Of a DNA stretch of 64,000 nt, positions 43,519-51,845 are shown piece by piece. Within the stretch, counting starts at the first letter, position 1, and the number at the start of each line of letters is the position of its first letter. The DNA comes from M3007 sp964550795 (GTDB taxonomy: Bacteria > Bacteroidota > Bacteroidia > Chitinophagales > Saprospiraceae), in contig CAZKBH010000001.1 of the NCBI GenBank assembly GCA_964550795.1, forward strand, positions 124,001 through 188,000, read 5' to 3'. The position numbers and the translations under genes are program-made. The notes below the pieces were generated by a model. It did no database searches. It was not told the origin of the DNA and was given only the letters and a program-made list of their open reading frames with translations.

Positions 43519-44574
43519 TCACCCCGCCAAGGCACCCACTTGCCGCAACACATTCTTCGCTACTTCCAAGAACGCGTTGGATACAATGGCGTTGTTTTCC
43601 TGAATAATAGCGGGCATCCCCGCATCCCCACCTTCCCGAACACTTTGTACCAGCGGGATTTGACCGAGTAATACCGTGTTGCTCTCGCGGGCGAGCTTTT
43701 TTCCGCCACCTTGACCGAAGATAAAGTACTTATTGTCAGGCAGTTCTGCGGGGGTAAACCAGGACATGTTTTCTACAACGCCCAGAATTGGAACGCCGAT
43801 TTGTTCCAGTTTAAACATGTTTACGGCCTTGATGGCATCTGCCAGTGCCACTTCCTGCGGTGTTGTGACAATTACCGCGCCCATAACAGGAACCGTTTGC
43901 ACCAGAGTCAATTGCACATCTCCGGTGCCGGGCGGAAGGTCCACAATCAGGAAATCCAGTTCCGGCCAAAGCACTTCGCTCACAAATTGCTTGATGATGG
44001 CCGCCAAACGAGGACCACGCAATACCACCGCCTGTTCAGGTTCGATGATAAAACCAATGCTCATGCACGGAATGCCATGCCCTTCGAGCGGAATCATCCT
44101 TGGGATTCCAGTGATATCACGCACCTTGGGCCGCTCGCCCACGAGGCCGAGCATCGTTGGGATACTTGGGCCATAAACGTCGGCATCCAGCAAGCCGACC
44201 CGAGCACCCAATTGTTTGAGTCCGAGCGCCAGATTGACGGCTACCGTGCTTTTACCCACGCCACCTTTGCCGCTGGCCACAGCAATGATATGTTTGATTT
44301 GCGGCATAGAACTCGGCGGGGCGATACCATCCGTTGCACGGGCCACAAAATGCGCATTCACTTGCGCTTGTGGAAAAACCTCGGCAATCGCGCCCATGCA
44401 GGCGAAATTCAGTTCGGCCTTGCCCTGCATTTGCAGGCTTGGGATGGCTAGTTTGAAATTGACGTTATTCCCTTCTATTACAAGGTCTTGCACCATGTTT
44501 GCGGTCACGATGTCGCGGCCAGTTTGTGGATCGCGAACCTGTCGCAGGGCGCTGAGTACTTGTTCTTTTTGCAT
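43519..44574 (-). CDS. mrp: Mrp/NBP35-family iron-sulfur cluster carrier ATPase
   Basis: A 351-residue protein: an N-terminal MIP18/DUF59 domain (about 1-85) followed by a P-loop ATPase with SGKGGVGKST (101-110), DADVYGPSIPTMLG and DLPPGTGD. This family carries Fe-S clusters to apoproteins. A C-terminal Cys-x-x-Cys found in ApbC and NBP35 is absent: the corresponding region reads VENMSWFTPAELPDNKYFIFG, as I recall in other Bacteroidota Mrp proteins. It lies 44 bp after the CoA-transferase stop codon, so the two may be cotranscribed. Confidence 0.93.
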   Translation of the reverse strand: MQKEQVLSALRQVRDPQTGRDIVTANMVQDLVIEGNNVNFKLAIPSLQMQGKAELNFACMGAIAEVFPQAQVNAHFVARATDGIAPPSSMPQIKHIIAVASGKGGVGKSTVAVNLALGLKQLGARVGLLDADVYGPSIPTMLGLVGERPKVRDITGIPRMIPLEGHGIPCMSIGFIIEPEQAVVLRGPRLAAIIKQFVSEVLWPELDFLIVDLPPGTGDVQLTLVQTVPVMGAVIVTTPQEVALADAIKAVNMFKLEQIGVPILGVVENMSWFTPAELPDNKYFIFGQGGGKKLARESNTVLLGQIPLVQSVREGGDAGMPAIIQENNAIVSNAFLEVAKNVLRQVGALAG

Positions 44575-44618
44575 GTTGAGTTATGGTTCAGGCGTATTTT
44601 TTTGTGCGAAGTTTGGTA

Positions 44619-45698
44619 CTAACCGATTTTAAAAGCAATTGTTTTTACTCGTTTCGTCTGGGTGCCGTCGGGTTGTTGGTCTTCCAAAACCATCTGTTGC
44701 GCGGCGGGCATTTCAAACACCGATTGCAGGTCGCGGATACGGGCAGCGGGGACTCCGGCAGCGTTCAATTTTGCCATGGCCTCATTCAAAGTCAGTTGCC
44801 CAATGCGTGTTTCCAGTAAAGCAATTAATTCTGTCCGGTTTTGAACTCTCGCTGTATTAGTCTGATAATCAGGGTCTTGCAGTAAATTTTCCAAGTCTAA
44901 AACCCCGCAAAGATGCACAAATTGCCGCTCAGTGCCTACTGCCAAAAGCAAGGTTTGTCCATCCGCGCAAAGAAACATATCGCCGTAGGGGGCAATGTTC
45001 GGGTGGCGACTGCCCATCCGTTGCGGAATGTGCCCGTTCATCAAATAATTACTCGCCTGATTGGCCAGTGAGGCCAGCGCAGATTCCATCAAAGAGGTGC
45101 TGACGGTGCTGCCCAAACCGGTCCGCTCCCGTTGCAGAAGGGCCAACAAAATAGCTTCTTTGAGTTGATGTGCAGCCAGAATATCAATGAGTGCCACCGG
45201 CATTTTTACGGGTGGCCGCCCAGGTTCCCCATTCATAAAAAGAAAACCTGCTTCAGCCTGCAATACCGCGTCAAAGGCCGGACTTTCGTCTTCAGGGTCT
45301 GCGTAGGAATTGAGTTGGGCATAAATAAGTCGTGGATTTTCAGCGCGCAAAGTGTCTGCGTCCACGCCCATTTGCCGAGCGGAGGAAGGTTTGAAATTGG
45401 AAATTACGACGTCTGCGGCGAGTGCGAGGGTTTTTGCCTGGGCCTGATCCTGCGGGTTTTTGAGGTCGAGAAACAAGTGTTTTTTGCCCCAATTCACACT
45501 ACACCAGTAGGCCGAAATGGGTGAAGCGGGATCTTCCGAGCTTTGTTTCCAGCCGCGCGTCACATCGCCACCCGTGGTTTTGTTCTCGATTTTCAGCACC
45601 TCGGCACCGAGTTCGGCAAAAAACATCCCGACAGCCGGTCCGGCTAAAACACTGGCAAATTCGACTACTTTTAGGCCTTTGAAAAATTGATCTTGCAT
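44619..45698 (-). CDS. CaiB/BaiF-family (class III) CoA transferase
   Basis: A 359-residue class III CoA transferase. N-terminal LKVVEFASVLAGPAVGMFFAELGAEVLKIE and VNWGKKHLFLDLKNPQ are family hallmarks, and the catalytic Asp is expected in PVALIDILAAHQLKEA. Substrates range over formyl-, carnitinyl- and bile-acid CoA esters and cannot be inferred here. The ORF extends 152 codons upstream, but that part is antisense to the NAD(P)HX repair gene; the ATG at 45696-45698 is the credible start. It is divergent from that gene with a 61-bp gap and lies 44 bp before mrp. Confidence 0.9.
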   Translation of the reverse strand: MQDQFFKGLKVVEFASVLAGPAVGMFFAELGAEVLKIENKTTGGDVTRGWKQSSEDPASPISAYWCSVNWGKKHLFLDLKNPQDQAQAKTLALAADVVISNFKPSSARQMGVDADTLRAENPRLIYAQLNSYADPEDESPAFDAVLQAEAGFLFMNGEPGRPPVKMPVALIDILAAHQLKEAILLALLQRERTGLGSTVSTSLMESALASLANQASNYLMNGHIPQRMGSRHPNIAPYGDMFLCADGQTLLLAVGTERQFVHLCGVLDLENLLQDPDYQTNTARVQNRTELIALLETRIGQLTLNEAMAKLNAAGVPAARIRDLQSVFEMPAAQQMVLEDQQPDGTQTKRVKTIAFKIG

Positions 45699-45759
45699 AT
45701 TGTTTCCCGGAACCCTATCCGGTATTAATTTCACCAGAACGCCGTTCCGGTTTTTTACC

Positions 45760-47271
45760 ATGAAAATATTATCTGCCGCACAAATCCGTGATTGGGACAA
45801 ATTTACCCTTGATAATGAACCAATTACGTCCATTGACTTGATGAATCGCGCCGCACAGGTGTTCACCAACTGGTTCATTAGAACACATCCCGACAACGTC
45901 CTCCCAATCGTTGTTTTTTGTGGAACAGGCAACAATGGCGGGGATGGCGTGGCCGTCGCGCGGCTTCTGCATTGGCAGGGATTCGACGCGAAGGTAGTGG
46001 TGTGCGATTTTACAGGGAAAAGAAGTGCAGATTTTGAGGCACAAGTTGCGGCGCTACCCAAACAGGACAACATTATCGTGGAATGGTTGAACGCCGCCAG
46101 AGAGCTCCCCACGCTAGCAGCCGAGGCAGTGATTATAGATGCACTTTTTGGCACGGGTTTGCGCAGCCCTTTGGAGGGCGATTGGGCGCAAGTGATTGAT
46201 TATCTGAATGATTTGCCCAATAAAATCGTTTCCATTGACCTTCCAAGCGGACTTTTTGCAGATGTACATACGCCGGGGAAAGCGGTGATTTGTGCGCAAC
46301 AAACCTTTGCATTCGAGCGCCCAAAATTTGCTTTTTTTATTCCAGAAAACGCCGAAAGGGTAGGGGACTGGACCTTTGAAAGCATCGGACTTCATGCTGC
46401 GTTTGAGCAGGAGTTGGCCGCTAGTTTTTATTTTTTGACCCAATCGGAAGCCTGCGAACGCCTGATTCCACGACCGAAATTTGCACACAAGGGCAGTTTT
46501 GGACATGGTTTGTTGATTGCCGGTAGTTTTGGGAAAATGGGCGCTGCCGTGCTGGCGGCAAAATCTTGCCTTCGTGCGGGGGCAGGCTTGCTGACGGTGC
46601 ACACGCCGCGCTCGGGAAATATTATTTTACAAACTGCGGTGCCGGAAGCGATGGTTAGCGCAGATCATCGGGCTAAAATATGGGCGGAAGTGCCTGATTT
46701 ACAGCCGTTTGCCAGTGTAGGTGTTGGGCCTGGAATCGGCAAAGATCCTGAAACCGCCCGGGCATTGGGCGAGCTGCTGAAACGCATCCAGCAGCCACTC
46801 GTGCTGGATGCAGATGCCCTGAATTTGCTTGCAGAAAATCCCAATTGGTGGCATTTTGTGCCCTCTAATACGATCCTTACCCCGCACCCAAAAGAGTTTG
46901 AACGGCTTTTTGGCAAAAGTGAACATGATTTCGCACGACTGGAATTGTTGCAAAAAATGGCTGTGGAACACCAGGTTTTGATTGTTTTAAAAGGCGCCCA
47001 CACGGCCATTGCTTGTCCGGACGGGGAATGTTGGTTCAACGCAACGGGCAATCCCGGGATGGCCACAGGTGGCTCCGGCGATGTTTTGACCGGGATTCTG
47101 ACGGGTTTGTTGGCGCAGGGCTATTCACCGAAATCCGCGGCCCTGCTCGGGGTGTATATGCACGGATTGGCGGGCGATCTGGGAGCCTTGGACCAGAGCG
47201 AGGAAGCTTTGACGGCGGGCGATTTGATTGACTATTTGGGTGCTGCCTGGTTGGTAATCAAGCAGCGTTAG
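45760..47271 (+). CDS. nnr: Bifunctional NAD(P)HX epimerase/dehydratase
   Basis: A 503-residue fused enzyme that repairs hydrated NADH and NADPH. The N-terminal YjeF epimerase domain (about 1-215) has FCGTGNNGGDGVAVAR and DALFGTGL. The C-terminal carbohydrate-kinase-like dehydratase (about 225-503) has KGSFGHGLLIAGSFGKMGAAV, LDADALNLL, TPHPKEFERL and NATGNPGMATGGSGDVLTG. Length and motifs match bacterial fused Nnr. The ATG directly before MKILSAAQIRDWD is used rather than an upstream in-frame start. Its last 14 bases overlap the end of the convergent LuxC-like gene. Confidence 0.96.
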   Translation: MKILSAAQIRDWDKFTLDNEPITSIDLMNRAAQVFTNWFIRTHPDNVLPIVVFCGTGNNGGDGVAVARLLHWQGFDAKVVVCDFTGKRSADFEAQVAALPKQDNIIVEWLNAARELPTLAAEAVIIDALFGTGLRSPLEGDWAQVIDYLNDLPNKIVSIDLPSGLFADVHTPGKAVICAQQTFAFERPKFAFFIPENAERVGDWTFESIGLHAAFEQELAASFYFLTQSEACERLIPRPKFAHKGSFGHGLLIAGSFGKMGAAVLAAKSCLRAGAGLLTVHTPRSGNIILQTAVPEAMVSADHRAKIWAEVPDLQPFASVGVGPGIGKDPETARALGELLKRIQQPLVLDADALNLLAENPNWWHFVPSNTILTPHPKEFERLFGKSEHDFARLELLQKMAVEHQVLIVLKGAHTAIACPDGECWFNATGNPGMATGGSGDVLTGILTGLLAQGYSPKSAALLGVYMHGLAGDLGALDQSEEALTAGDLIDYLGAAWLVIKQR

Positions 47272-48295
47272 ATCCCAGAAATTCCATAATATCTACGCCG
47301 TCGGGGTAATCACATAAGCCGGGTTTTTGGCTTTCTCCGAAGGGTAAAACCTTGAATCCGTTTACTTTAATTTTTCCCACAACACATTGAATTTCATCCC
47401 TTTTGTCGGCGAGTAGTGCATCAAGATCCTGCAATTCATCATAGTATTCGTAGTGTGCGGAAGCAATTCGGGCTGGCAGTGCGGAATCTTCCTTTAGGAG
47501 CAGACAGCCGTTGTTTTTATGCGCTACACCATTCATGATGTAGAGCGTAAAATTGTAGTCGAAGTTGTTCTTGTACTTGTCGTGATGAATCATTTCACGG
47601 TACTCATGCAGGGCCTCAAGCAGTGTGTCGAATTGATAGCCGTGTGGGACGTAGATTTTGCTCACGTTGCGGCAGCCAAGTCCAAAATAGGAGAAAATGT
47701 CCTGGCCCAGCGCGTGCAATTCTTCGGCAGTTTCCATGCCGCTCAGCACGGCCACGGCATTGCGGTTACGTCGGATGATATTTGGGTATTTGCCAAAATA
47801 TTGCTCAAAATATCGGGCAGTGTTGTTGCTCCCGGTCGCGATGACCATATCAAAATCCGTCAAACGTTCGCCTTCGCTCAAAAACTCGGTGTAAGCCCAG
47901 GATTCATGCGCCCATTCACCCATTTTTTTGACGAGCAGGGGGAGCAGGCGTTTATCCTTGTCACTGAGTTTTACCTTTGCGCGATGACCGGAGATGAAGA
48001 CGCAGAGCCAGTCGTGGAAACCAACCAGGGGGATATTGCCGGCCATGATCAGGGCGACCGTTTTTTCGGGATAATCAGCCGTTGAGATCTTGTATGATGC
48101 CGTCCAAGCTTCTAGTTTGGTTTTATCCAAAAATTCTTGGGCAATGGCATTCAATGCTTTACGCGTATTTTCTTCGGTAAACCATTTGTTTTCCAGGTAG
48201 GATTGCTGGATGGCTTGATCGAGTTCGTCGTCGCCGCCGGAGCGGATAAAGTGGCCGAGTTCGGCGAGGAGGTCAATGCGTTGCTGGAGCGTCAC
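47258..48295 (-). CDS. LuxC-like acyl-CoA reductase
   Basis: A 345-residue member of the acyl-CoA reductase (LuxC) family, related to aldehyde dehydrogenases. The nucleotide-binding region includes NIPLVGFHDWLCVF and VIATGSNNTARYFEQYF; the likely nucleophile is C208 in FSYFGLGCRNVSKIYVP. It would reduce a fatty acyl-CoA or acyl donor to an aldehyde; the physiological substrate in Bacteroidota is unknown, and no luciferase or LuxD/LuxE-type gene is nearby. Its 3' end overlaps the nnr gene by 14 bp. A tandem-repeat region lies directly upstream. Confidence 0.88.
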   Translation of the reverse strand: MTLQQRIDLLAELGHFIRSGGDDELDQAIQQSYLENKWFTEENTRKALNAIAQEFLDKTKLEAWTASYKISTADYPEKTVALIMAGNIPLVGFHDWLCVFISGHRAKVKLSDKDKRLLPLLVKKMGEWAHESWAYTEFLSEGERLTDFDMVIATGSNNTARYFEQYFGKYPNIIRRNRNAVAVLSGMETAEELHALGQDIFSYFGLGCRNVSKIYVPHGYQFDTLLEALHEYREMIHHDKYKNNFDYNFTLYIMNGVAHKNNGCLLLKEDSALPARIASAHYEYYDELQDLDALLADKRDEIQCVVGKIKVNGFKVLPFGESQKPGLCDYPDGVDIMEFLGSNAA

Positions 48296-48322
48296 GGGTG
48301 GGTGGATTTTGAGGGGTAAAGG

Positions 48323-48557
48323 TAACGCGGATTTGGGGAACGCGGATTACGCGGATAGGAGGGAACGCGGATTACGCGGATAGGACGGATTTTCGCGGAT
48401 AGGAGGGAACGCGGATTAGGCGGATAGGGGGGAACGCGGATTACGCGGATGGGACGGATTTTCGCGGATTTGGGGAACGCGGATTACGCGGATGGGACGG
48501 ATTTTCGCGGATAGGGGGGAACGCGGATTACGCGGATGGGACGGATTTTCGCGGATT
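48323..48557. repeat. Tandem repeat with about 42-nt units built from 9-10-nt words
   Basis: Several imperfect copies of an about 42-nt unit, each containing AACGCGGAT, TACGCGGAT, GGGACGGAT and TTTCGCGGAT, fill the space between the divergent LuxC-like and ABC-transporter genes. The first copies are shorter or partial; the last three are nearly identical. Every sub-word ends in GGAT. The remaining part of 48296-48667 shows no other feature. Confidence 0.9.
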
Positions 48558-48667
48558 GCGCAGCGGGATTTAGTTGTATGCCTTCAGTAAATAAAAGTAA
48601 AACTTTCAAAAATGCTTAAACAAAGCATCCATTAGCCTGTTTTCGCTTGAATTTTCTTCTAATCAGC

Positions 48668-50413
48668 ATGTCAGAAACGACCATTACTACTCTTTCTCCG
48701 CTACAACGCCTGCTGCGATTATTGGGCCAATATCGCCGCGAAATTCGATATATTTTCCTGTATGCCATGGTGTCGGGGCTCATTAATCTGTCCTTACCCC
48801 TTGGTATTCAAGCGATTATTGGTCAAATCGCAGGGGGCGGAATAAACGCATCCTGGGGCGTTTTGGTACTTTTTGTACTCGTGGGCGCTGCGCTCACAGG
48901 CTTGCTGCGCATCATGCAGCTTTCCGTGATGGAACACGTGCAAAGACGCATTTTCGCGGATTCGGCCATGGAATTTGCGGTTAGAATTCCGCGATTGAAC
49001 CTCGAGCTGCTGCGAAAAGAATACCTGCCCGAGCTGGTGAATCGATTTTTCGACACCGTTTCGATTCAAAAAGGACTGCCCAAAATTTTGATTGATGGTA
49101 GCACGGCCCTTTTACAGATATTTTTCAGTCTGCTGCTATTATCCATTTACCACACCTCTTTTTTGTTGTTTTCGCTGGTTTTATTGAGCGTAATGGGTGT
49201 TTTGTTTTATTTAATAGCTCCAGCCGGCCTAAAATCCAGTCTTCAGGAATCGAAATACAAATACCAACTGGTGTTCTGGTTGGAAGAACTGGGGCGCGTG
49301 GCAGCCACGTTCAAACTGGCCGGGGAAAACGATTTCCCACTTCGCCGAACCGATGCTATCACCACAGCATACCTCGAAGCACGGACCAAACACTGGCGTA
49401 TTTTGATGATCAAATTTGTCAGCAGCATGACTTTTCGAGTGCTGGCACTGGGTAGTTTTTTAGTGCTGGGCAGCATCCTGGTTATGCAAAATGAACTGAA
49501 TATTGGCCAGTTTGTCGCCGCTGAAATCCTGATTTTGTACGTGATTGAATCCGTAGATAAGCTCATCGTTTTGCATGAAACGGGGTATGATGTGCTCACC
49601 GCAACTGAAAAACTAGGACAAGTGGCGGATCTTCCCCTGGAACGAGAAGGCGGGGTCCGGGTAGAATCGTTTTGTCAAAAGGCACAACCCTTATCTGTTG
49701 AACTACGCAATTTGAGTTACCAGTTTTCTGATGGAGAAACCAAGGTGTTGAAAAATATTTCGCTAAGCATCAGTGGTGGCGAACGCGTCGCCGTTGTTGG
49801 GTATAATGCTTCCGGCAAAAGTACCCTGATGCAAATTATGTCCGTCGTGCGCCGGGATTTTACAGGCTCGCTGCTTTACAACGGATTGCCCAAGCAAAAT
49901 CTCGATCTGCGCAGTTTACGTGAGCATATCGGCGATTTATCCTCTCAAGAAGATATTTTTAAAGGCTCAATACTGGAAAATATCACGCTCGGAAACCCCA
50001 CAATAACCCTTTCGGGGGTGCTTGAAATTGTGGATAAAGTGGGTTTAAACGATTTTGTACGGGAAAGTCCGGCTGGCCTGGACACGGCCTTACTGCCCAG
50101 TGGAATCAACATTGCCCGAAGCACGGTCACCAAAATTTTGGTAGCGCGCGCAGTAGCCGGCGAACCAAATCTGCTCGTTATGGAAGAACCATTGGCGGCC
50201 CTGAATTTTAAAGATCGCCTGAACATCGCGCATTTTTTGACGGATAAAAATAAGCCCTGGACGCTCGTTTGTGTTACCGAAGACCCTGTCATGGCAGCGG
50301 TTTGTGACCGGGTTTTAATCATGAAGGAAGGAGAAGTTATTTTTGACGGACCGTTTGAAGATGCTCAAAAGACCAAAGACTTTGAAAAGGTTTTCCGCAC
50401 AAATTTGGTTTAA
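48668..50413 (+). CDS. ABC transporter (membrane domain plus ATPase) with non-canonical catalytic motifs
   Basis: A 581-residue fused exporter: helices within residues 25-300, then an ATPase domain. Walker A is intact (GYNASGKST, 378-386) and the Q-loop Gln is near 427. Three usual motifs are altered: the LSGGQ signature reads PSGINIA (478-484), the Walker B Asp is Glu (VMEEP, E506-E507) and the switch His position reads TED (537-539). No N-terminal C39 peptidase is present. Genes for a HlyD adaptor and TolC pore follow, giving a complete type I-like export operon. The substrate is unknown; the ATPase may be slow, asymmetric or regulatory. Confidence 0.9.
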   Translation: MSETTITTLSPLQRLLRLLGQYRREIRYIFLYAMVSGLINLSLPLGIQAIIGQIAGGGINASWGVLVLFVLVGAALTGLLRIMQLSVMEHVQRRIFADSAMEFAVRIPRLNLELLRKEYLPELVNRFFDTVSIQKGLPKILIDGSTALLQIFFSLLLLSIYHTSFLLFSLVLLSVMGVLFYLIAPAGLKSSLQESKYKYQLVFWLEELGRVAATFKLAGENDFPLRRTDAITTAYLEARTKHWRILMIKFVSSMTFRVLALGSFLVLGSILVMQNELNIGQFVAAEILILYVIESVDKLIVLHETGYDVLTATEKLGQVADLPLEREGGVRVESFCQKAQPLSVELRNLSYQFSDGETKVLKNISLSISGGERVAVVGYNASGKSTLMQIMSVVRRDFTGSLLYNGLPKQNLDLRSLREHIGDLSSQEDIFKGSILENITLGNPTITLSGVLEIVDKVGLNDFVRESPAGLDTALLPSGINIARSTVTKILVARAVAGEPNLLVMEEPLAALNFKDRLNIAHFLTDKNKPWTLVCVTEDPVMAAVCDRVLIMKEGEVIFDGPFEDAQKTKDFEKVFRTNLV

Positions 50414-50483
50414 TTCAATCGCAAAGCACTGGTTGCCAATCGAATCAATCGGCTAAATCTCCAAAATCGAATCACTCGAATAC

Positions 50484-51845
50484 ATGCTCAATATCTCGAA
50501 GAATACACCGCCGCTTTCGGCCTATCCACAATCCAACGCTGCTATCAGGAAAACCCAACTTCCTTACTGGCACTGGACTTTCAGGCGCTTAATGGCAGTT
50601 TTAATGGCTGTTTTCTTGATTTTTATGTTTCTTCCCTGGACTCAAAACGTCCGGGCAGATGGCCGCGTGACTACCCTGCGTCCTGAACAGCGTCCTCAAA
50701 CCGTGCACGCCACCATTGCAGGACGCATCGAACAATGGTATATTGCGGAGGGGCAGGCGATCAAAAAGGGCGATACCCTCGTATTCCTTTCCGAGGTTAA
50801 AGCAGAATATTTTGATCCTGAGCTGGTCGCCCGGGTGGGCAATCAGGTCTTGGCCAAACGAGGTTCTATAGAATCTTATGGACAAAAAGCAGGGGCTTTG
50901 GGAGACCAAATTGAGGCCATGGGGCAGGAATTAGAAAGTAAAACAGCTCAAATTCGCAATAAAATCCAACAAGCGCAACTTAAAATTCAAAGTGATACGC
51001 TGAAACTGGTTCAGGCGGGCATTGACCTTCAGGTGGCGCAACGACAGTTCAATGGCGCGAAAAATTTATACGAAAAAGGTCTGGAACCACTCACCAAACT
51101 GGAGGAACGCCGACTCAAACTCCAAGATGCCGAAACCAAACTTGTGGCTGCCGAAAACCAGCTCGGCAGCAGCCGTAATGATCTGGCCATTTATACCACC
51201 GAACTTCGGCTGGTCCAAAACGAAACCGCCAACAAAATAGCCAAAGCTCAAAGTGATCGGTTTACCACGTTCAGCGATCGGTTTGACGCGCAAGCCAATG
51301 TAAGCAAACTGCAAATCGAGCAAGAAAACTACCAGCGCAGACAGTCCTTTTATTACATCTTAGCCCCTCAGGATGGCTTTGTCGTACAGGCCATCAAGCC
51401 GGGTATCGGGGAAATTATCAAGGAGGGGGAGCCATTGCTGAGCATACAACCCGCCAATTACGACTTAGCAGTTGAAATGTATGTCAAGCCACTTGATTTG
51501 CCGCTGCTCTCAGTGGGCAGTAATGTTCGATTCATATTCGACGGTTGGCCCGCCTTCTTTTTCAGTGGTTGGCCGGGCGTTTCACTGGGGACTTTTGGGG
51601 GACATGTGGTAGCTATTGACCGAAATATCAGTGCAAATGGCCGCTTTAGAGTGCTCATTTCGCCTGATCCAAACGATCAAGCCTGGCCCGATGCATTGCT
51701 GCCGGGTGGTGGCGCAAAAGGAATTGCTCTGCTCAACAATGTGCCAGTTTGGTACGAACTCTGGCGAATTCTCAATGGGTTCCCTCCCGATTTGTACCAA
51801 AATTTTTCGGGAATGGGCCAATCAAAAAAGGAGGTTGGGAAATGA
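50484..51845 (+). CDS. HlyD-family membrane-fusion protein of the ABC export operon
   Basis: A 453-residue adaptor with one membrane helix near residues 35-52 (FRRLMAVLMAVFLIFMFLPW), a first lipoyl half motif (ATIAGRIEQWYIAEGQAIKKGD), a long coiled-coil hairpin (about 115-285), the second half (YILAPQDGFVVQAIKPGIGE) and a beta domain with aromatic-rich WPAFFFSGWPGVSLG. It links the upstream ABC protein to the downstream TolC. It begins 70 bp after the ABC stop codon, behind a short 9-nt periodic tract, and ends in a 4-base overlap (ATGA) with TolC. Confidence 0.94.
   Translation: MLNISKNTPPLSAYPQSNAAIRKTQLPYWHWTFRRLMAVLMAVFLIFMFLPWTQNVRADGRVTTLRPEQRPQTVHATIAGRIEQWYIAEGQAIKKGDTLVFLSEVKAEYFDPELVARVGNQVLAKRGSIESYGQKAGALGDQIEAMGQELESKTAQIRNKIQQAQLKIQSDTLKLVQAGIDLQVAQRQFNGAKNLYEKGLEPLTKLEERRLKLQDAETKLVAAENQLGSSRNDLAIYTTELRLVQNETANKIAKAQSDRFTTFSDRFDAQANVSKLQIEQENYQRRQSFYYILAPQDGFVVQAIKPGIGEIIKEGEPLLSIQPANYDLAVEMYVKPLDLPLLSVGSNVRFIFDGWPAFFFSGWPGVSLGTFGGHVVAIDRNISANGRFRVLISPDPNDQAWPDALLPGGGAKGIALLNNVPVWYELWRILNGFPPDLYQNFSGMGQSKKEVGK

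Noticed and set aside
45699..46154. N-terminal extension of the CaiB-like CoA transferase
   Set aside because: It is antisense to the NAD(P)HX repair gene; the family N terminus begins at 45698.
48323..48557. Possible CRISPR array
   Set aside because: The repeats are adjacent without unique spacers of constant length, have a nested 9-nt structure and no cas genes are present.
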